From Aestuariivirga sp964247245 (GTDB lineage Bacteria; Pseudomonadota; Alphaproteobacteria; Rhizobiales; Aestuariivirgaceae): 64,000 nt of DNA. Within the stretch, counting starts at the first letter, position 1; the number at the start of each line of letters is the position of its first letter. Below are positions 59,839 through 64,000 of this stretch, in pieces. The translations under genes and the position numbers were made by a program. The stretch covers positions 1-64,000 of the forward strand of contig CAXTTK010000001.1 in assembly GCA_964247245.1 (NCBI GenBank), read 5' to 3'. A model generated the notes under the pieces. It did not search any database. It was given only the letters and a program-made list of their open reading frames with translations, and had not been told where the DNA came from.

Positions 59839-61836
59839 ATGATTGCTGAGTTAGGCCATTTTGCATTGTTGCTGGCGTTGATGACGAGTCTCGTACAATC
59901 GTCGGTGCCACTTTTTGGGGCGCATCGCCAAGACCGTGGCCTCATGTCTTTAGCAAGTTATTGCGGTGTTGTTTCTTTTCTTCTGGTCGCAATCGCATTT
60001 GCTTCACTGGCAGCATCATTCGTTAACGATGATTTCTCCGTGAAGCTTGTGGCAACTGGTTCGCAAATTGCCAAACCGCTGATTTACAAAATCACTGGTG
60101 TTTGGGCTAATCACGAAGGCTCGATGTTGCTTTGGGTTTTGATCCTTGTTGTTTTCGCGGCGATGATTGCGATCTTCGGCAGAAATATCCCGTCCCCACT
60201 CAAAGCTCGTGTGCTCGCTATCCAAGGCATGATCGCAACTGCATTTTTAAGTTTCTTGGTTTTCACGTCAAATCCATTCGAGCGTTTGCTCAATCCGCCA
60301 CTTGATGGCACTGGCATGAATCCAATTTTGCAAGACCCAGGTCTCGCGGTGCATCCGCCTTGTTTGTATGTGGGCTATGTTGGTTTTTCAGTAGCCTTTG
60401 CATTTGCTGTTGCAGCTTTAATCGAAGGCAGAGTTGATGCTGCGTGGGCGCGTTGGGTGAGGCCTTGGGTTTTGATTGCGTGGTGCTTTCTCACCATGGG
60501 AATCACGCTCGGCAGTTTTTGGGCTTACTATATTTTAGGCTGGGGTGGCTGGTGGTTCTGGGATCCGGTAGAAAACGTATCCTTCATGCCGTGGCTTGCT
60601 GGCACTGCTCTGCTGCACTCCGCATTGGTGGTCGAACGCCGTCATGCTTTGGTGTCGTGGACAATCTTGCTTTCGATCCTCACATTCTCGCTTAGCTTGA
60701 TTGGCACATTTGTTGTGCGCTCTGGCGTTTTGACCAGCGTGCATTCCTTTGCGACAGATCCAGCGCGCGGCACATTTATTTTGCTCATCATACTGCTCTC
60801 CACTGGCGGAGCTTTGTTACTCTATGCCTTCCGTATTCCTGCGGTACGTCAGGGTGCACCCTTTGCTACTGTCAGCCGTGAAAGCAGCTTGCTGTTGAAC
60901 AATGCGCTGCTGGTTGTCGCGGCAGGTACGGTTTTTATAGGAACATTCTACCCACTGGTGATTGATCTCATTGGTCGCGACAAAATATCAATCGGGCCTC
61001 CTTATTATAATCGCACATTCTTGCCGCTGTTTATTCCGCTCCTCATCACAATGGTCATTGGACCGTTCTTGAAATGGAAGCGTGATGATCTGTCGGGTGC
61101 AATGAAAAAGCTTAACATGCCGTTGGCCGCTGCTCTCGTGGCCGTTATTGCAGTCATCGTATTTTCGCTTGGAAAATATATTTTAACTGCGTTCGGAATA
61201 GGCCTTGCAACATGGGTCGTTGCCGGATCATTTTGGGTGCTGGCAAAACGTGCCAAGATTGGAACTGTATCGCTTGATCAATCCGTAGCAATTCTAAAAG
61301 CAACTCCGCGCGCTTATTTCGGTTTGCTGCTTGCCCATGTCGGCCTTGGGTTGGTTGTTGCGGCAATTACGACCGTTACAACATGGCAAAAGGAAAACAT
61401 TATCAGCTTGAAGCCCGGCGATTCAACTATGATTGGATCTTATGGTGTGAAGTTGATCACCGTCGATCAAGTGCCTGGACCAAATTATGATGCCGAGCGC
61501 GGAACATTCGAATTGTCTTATGGGGGCAAGGCTTTCAAAGTGATGACAGCCGAACGTCGCTTCTATCCGGTGCAACAATCACAAACCAACCAGACCGGTA
61601 TTCGCACCAACTTCTTCTCTAATGTATATATCGCCATGGGCGAGGCCGACAATTCTGGTGGCTGGACTGTGCGGCTTTATTATCATCCTATGGCACCTTG
61701 GCTTTGGATTGGTGGCTTCACTATGGCGTTTGGCGGTTTTGTTTCATTATCAGATCGGCGCTTGCGCGTGGGCGTGGCCAAAGCAAAGAACCCTGTTCCA
61801 AGTCAGCCCTTGGTGCCTTCCGAAGATATTGCCTGA
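59839..61836 (+). CDS. ccmF: Heme lyase subunit CcmF
   Basis: This 665-residue polytopic protein begins MIAELGHFALLLALM; an upstream TTG lacks a better ribosome binding site. It has the WWD-type heme-handling motif WGGWWFWDPVENVSFMPWL, the HPPCLYVGYVGF and VVRSGVLTSVHSFA segments, and the periplasmic C-terminal loop. CcmF works with CcmH and CcmI to attach heme to apocytochrome CxxCH sites in the periplasm. It heads an operon ccmF-ccmG-ccmH-ccmI divergent from the multi-heme genes. ccmE, which usually precedes ccmF, is not present in this window. Confidence 0.95.
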   Translation: MIAELGHFALLLALMTSLVQSSVPLFGAHRQDRGLMSLASYCGVVSFLLVAIAFASLAASFVNDDFSVKLVATGSQIAKPLIYKITGVWANHEGSMLLWVLILVVFAAMIAIFGRNIPSPLKARVLAIQGMIATAFLSFLVFTSNPFERLLNPPLDGTGMNPILQDPGLAVHPPCLYVGYVGFSVAFAFAVAALIEGRVDAAWARWVRPWVLIAWCFLTMGITLGSFWAYYILGWGGWWFWDPVENVSFMPWLAGTALLHSALVVERRHALVSWTILLSILTFSLSLIGTFVVRSGVLTSVHSFATDPARGTFILLIILLSTGGALLLYAFRIPAVRQGAPFATVSRESSLLLNNALLVVAAGTVFIGTFYPLVIDLIGRDKISIGPPYYNRTFLPLFIPLLITMVIGPFLKWKRDDLSGAMKKLNMPLAAALVAVIAVIVFSLGKYILTAFGIGLATWVVAGSFWVLAKRAKIGTVSLDQSVAILKATPRAYFGLLLAHVGLGLVVAAITTVTTWQKENIISLKPGDSTMIGSYGVKLITVDQVPGPNYDAERGTFELSYGGKAFKVMTAERRFYPVQQSQTNQTGIRTNFFSNVYIAMGEADNSGGWTVRLYYHPMAPWLWIGGFTMAFGGFVSLSDRRLRVGVAKAKNPVPSQPLVPSEDIA

Positions 61837-62381
61837 TGATCCAGATCAATCTTTCACGCGCGCTGCCTGTTCTTTTATTCGCCGGAGTTGCGGTGGCACT
61901 TGGCATGGGCTTGAAGCGCGATCCCAAAGTCATTCCATCTATGCTTTTGGATCGACCGATTCCGCAATTTGAATTGCCCGCACTCAGCGAACAGCAACCC
62001 GGCTTAAACAGCGCCAAGTTCGCCGGGCGTGGATTGGTATTGGTTAATGTCTTTGCGTCATGGTGTGGCAGTTGTCGTTTTGAACATCCCTTTCTAATGC
62101 GCGCTGCCGAAGACAAGCGCTTCACGCTTGTAGGCATGGACTGGAAAGACGACGCTGCCAATGCCAATCAATATATAAAAACTTACGGTAATCCCTATTC
62201 TCAAATCGGCATTGATGCCTCAGGCCGTACAGGAATAAACTTAGGGGTGAGCGGCGTTCCAGAAACCTTCGTAATTGACAACCAAGGCCGTGTGCGGCTG
62301 CGCGTGCCTGGCCCAATGACACCCGAAATTTGGAAAGCAGAAATTGAACCCTTGATTCAAACTGCGGAAAAATCACCATGA
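61836..62381 (+). CDS. ccmG: Thiol:disulfide interchange protein CcmG/DsbE
   Basis: This 181-residue membrane-anchored thioredoxin-fold protein begins at the ATG within TGATG, overlapping the ccmF stop; a longer in-frame reading would run inside ccmF. It has an N-terminal anchor (ALPVLLFAGVAVALGMGL), redox site WCGSC (residues 76-80) and the cis-Pro motif GVPETFVID. It reduces the apocytochrome CxxCH disulfide before heme ligation. The usual site in this family is WCxxC, so it is canonical. Confidence 0.94.
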   Translation: MIQINLSRALPVLLFAGVAVALGMGLKRDPKVIPSMLLDRPIPQFELPALSEQQPGLNSAKFAGRGLVLVNVFASWCGSCRFEHPFLMRAAEDKRFTLVGMDWKDDAANANQYIKTYGNPYSQIGIDASGRTGINLGVSGVPETFVIDNQGRVRLRVPGPMTPEIWKAEIEPLIQTAEKSP

Positions 62382-62812
62382 AATTGAAACAGTTTTTTAT
62401 TTTCATATTCGCAGTCTGCATTTCATTGACCAACGCATTCGCAGTGCTACCTGACGAAGTTTTAAAAGATCCGGCACTTGAATCTCGCGCCCGCGTCATC
62501 AGTCAAGATCTGCGTTGTCTCGTTTGTCAAAATCAATCCATCGATGATTCCAATGCGCCTTTAGCAAAAGATTTGCGCGTGATTGTACGCGAGCGCTTAA
62601 CAGCGGGCGATAGCAACGAACAAGTCTTTGGTTATGTTGTCGCGCGGTACGGCAACTATGTTTTGCTCAAACCTCCTTTACAGCAAGACACTTTAATTCT
62701 TTGGCTTGCGCCATTTCTACTCATGATTATCGCATTGGGAGTTGCAATTACATATCTTCGCAAACGCCCCGAGATCGATGACGAAACCTATATTGATGTG
62801 AAAGAAGACTAG
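62378..62812 (+). CDS. ccmH: Cytochrome c biogenesis protein CcmH
   Basis: This 144-residue protein has a signal peptide ending near NAFA, the redox motif LRCLVCQNQSIDDSNA (Cys47 and Cys50) and a single C-terminal transmembrane helix (LWLAPFLLMIIALGVAITYL). CcmH relays reductant from CcmG to apocytochrome and forms the heme lyase with CcmF and CcmI. Its start overlaps the ccmG stop. Confidence 0.94.
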   Translation: MKLKQFFIFIFAVCISLTNAFAVLPDEVLKDPALESRARVISQDLRCLVCQNQSIDDSNAPLAKDLRVIVRERLTAGDSNEQVFGYVVARYGNYVLLKPPLQQDTLILWLAPFLLMIIALGVAITYLRKRPEIDDETYIDVKED

Positions 62813-62813
62813 T

Positions 62814-64000
62814 ATGAATCTTTGGCTTTTGATGACCATGTTATGCAGCGCTGTCGCGGTGATTGTTTCGATTCCCTTGATCCGCCGCTTAGACGCGCCT
62901 CGGCTTGGCGAAGCCCAAGACACGGCGATTTATCAAGACCAGCTCAAGGAAGTTGATCGCGATTTGCAAGTTGGTTCGATTAACGCGCCTGAAGCCCTGT
63001 CTGCGAAGGTTGAAATTCAGCGCCGCCTTGCCACCGCGACTAAAAATGTAACTGAAGCGCGGCCCATTTCGCCTGCATGGCGCGGTTTGGCTTTGGCAGC
63101 AACAGCAGGACTCGTGATCCTCGGCAGTGTAAATTTGTATAATGTTTTAGGCACACCCGATCTGCCATCCGTCGTCGCTTCGCCATCTCCAGCCCTCGCT
63201 CAAACGACAACTGAAAACGCGACGCCAGCAGCGCCGGTTGCTGCTACCGCAGCACCGTCAACACCAGGTCAAGTTGACGCTATGGTGGCTAAGCTCACAG
63301 CGCGTTTGCAAGCCAATCCTAAAGATGCTGAAGGCTGGCGGATGTTGGGTTGGTCGCAATTCAATTTGCAACACTACCCTGAATCGATGGATGCCTATGC
63401 CAAGGCTGTGGAGATAGATCCCGCCAACATTGAATATAAATCTGCCTATGCTGAAGCCATCACCCAAGGCTCGCAAGGTATTGTAACTCCAAAGGCCATT
63501 GCGCTCATTGCCGAAGTTCTCGCGAAAGATCCAAAGGATTACCGCGCCCGCTTCTATGATGCACTCTCACACGAGCAGTCAGGCGATCAGAAAACTGCCT
63601 TGGCGAAATGGCTTGCCCTTTATGCCGACGCACCTGCCGATGCTGGCTGGCGTGACGACGTCAAGCAGCGCATTACCGATCTTGGCAAGGCAACAGGCAC
63701 TGATGTGACAGCAGCATTAGCGTTGCCTAAACTTGACACAGCTCCAGCAGCTCAACAAAAGCCAATGGGCCAAGGCGAGAAAGATGCTATGGTTGCAGGC
63801 ATGATTGCCAAGCTTTCTGCTAAGCTTGAGGCCAATCCGAAGGACCGCGATGGCTGGGCTATGATGATCCGTTCACTCGCCGTTACAGGTGATAAAAAGG
63901 GTTCAGATGAAGCGCTCGCCAAGGCCCTCGAAATATTCAAAGATGACAAGGATACAGTCGCTGGCCTAAAATCTATTGCTGCTACGGCTGGTCAAACTCC
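62814..64000 (+). CDS. ccmI: Cytochrome c biogenesis protein CcmI, 3' end outside window
   Basis: The frame starts with ATG one base after the ccmH stop and is open to the window edge (about 395 codons). Two membrane segments occur (MNLWLLMTMLCSAVAVIVS and GLALAATAGLVILGSV), separated by a leucine-rich loop. A periplasmic TPR domain (GWRMLGWSQFNLQHYPESMD) follows, then a second TPR block after a Pro/Ala/Gln linker. CcmI chaperones the apocytochrome C-terminus to the CcmFH complex. A fused ccmI N-terminal domain plus long TPR region is usual in alphaproteobacteria (CycH). Confidence 0.92.
   Translation, partial: MNLWLLMTMLCSAVAVIVSIPLIRRLDAPRLGEAQDTAIYQDQLKEVDRDLQVGSINAPEALSAKVEIQRRLATATKNVTEARPISPAWRGLALAATAGLVILGSVNLYNVLGTPDLPSVVASPSPALAQTTTENATPAAPVAATAAPSTPGQVDAMVAKLTARLQANPKDAEGWRMLGWSQFNLQHYPESMDAYAKAVEIDPANIEYKSAYAEAITQGSQGIVTPKAIALIAEVLAKDPKDYRARFYDALSHEQSGDQKTALAKWLALYADAPADAGWRDDVKQRITDLGKATGTDVTAALALPKLDTAPAAQQKPMGQGEKDAMVAGMIAKLSAKLEANPKDRDGWAMMIRSLAVTGDKKGSDEALAKALEIFKDDKDTVAGLKSIAATAGQT

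Overview
The window looks like a chromosomal segment of an alphaproteobacterium, most likely of the order Hyphomicrobiales (Rhizobiales). The evidence is a NasS/NasT-controlled nitrate assimilation operon of alphaproteobacterial layout, a Brucella/rhizobia-type erythritol locus (eryA, eryB, eryC, eryD with tpiA-like and rpiB-like isomerases), a ccmFGHI cytochrome c maturation operon, and moderate GC. Gene density is high, with many ATGA or TAATG overlaps that mark long operons.

Layout. (1) 1-5.5 kb is accessory: a secreted YD-repeat (RHS) protein that runs off the left edge, a degenerate IS3-family element with both inverted repeats, and a LysR-type regulator cut off at the IS boundary. (2) 5.6-24.5 kb is a catabolic island of unknown substrate. 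It has a VOC protein and a cytoplasmic regulator made of a winged helix fused to a solute-binding domain. A leftward operon encodes two zinc-type dehydrogenases, a Gfo/Idh/MocA oxidoreductase, a PRISE-type SDR and a CUT2 sugar importer whose ATPase is fused to a permease. A divergent rightward operon encodes 2-oxoacid/acetoin dehydrogenase-like E1-alpha, E1-beta and E2, an M24-fold hydrolase, a CobW GTPase and two further dehydrogenases. (3) 24.8-35.2 kb is nitrate assimilation on the minus strand: nasT, nasS, then nrtA-nrtB-nrtD-nirB-nirD-nasA. The nrtA leader contains an ANTAR-type hairpin that competes with an intrinsic terminator. (4) 35.4-49.6 kb is the erythritol locus in two divergent operons, with a glycerol-type CUT1 importer that has two non-identical ATPases, a second FGGY kinase and a 2-hydroxyacid dehydrogenase. 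(5) 49.6-59.7 kb on the minus strand encodes a multi-heme electron-transfer system: a membrane b-type-cytochrome-like protein, an 18-heme protein, a 1633-residue protein with about 59 CxxCH motifs, a 72-codon frame sharing its C-terminal tail, and an outer-membrane beta-barrel protein with TPRs. (6) 59.8-64 kb is divergent ccmF-ccmG-ccmH-ccmI, the machinery that attaches heme to c-type apocytochromes.

The most remarkable part is region 5. The gene order suggests a path from the quinone pool through the inner membrane protein and the periplasmic 18-heme protein to a very long heme chain and an outer-membrane barrel, beside the maturation genes such a load of c-heme would need. A near-perfect Pho-box-like direct repeat lies between the multi-heme operon and ccmF, and a weaker one precedes the 59-heme gene, so phosphate-linked control is a testable idea. 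Function, localisation and electron direction are inference; the motif content and gene order are read directly from the sequence.
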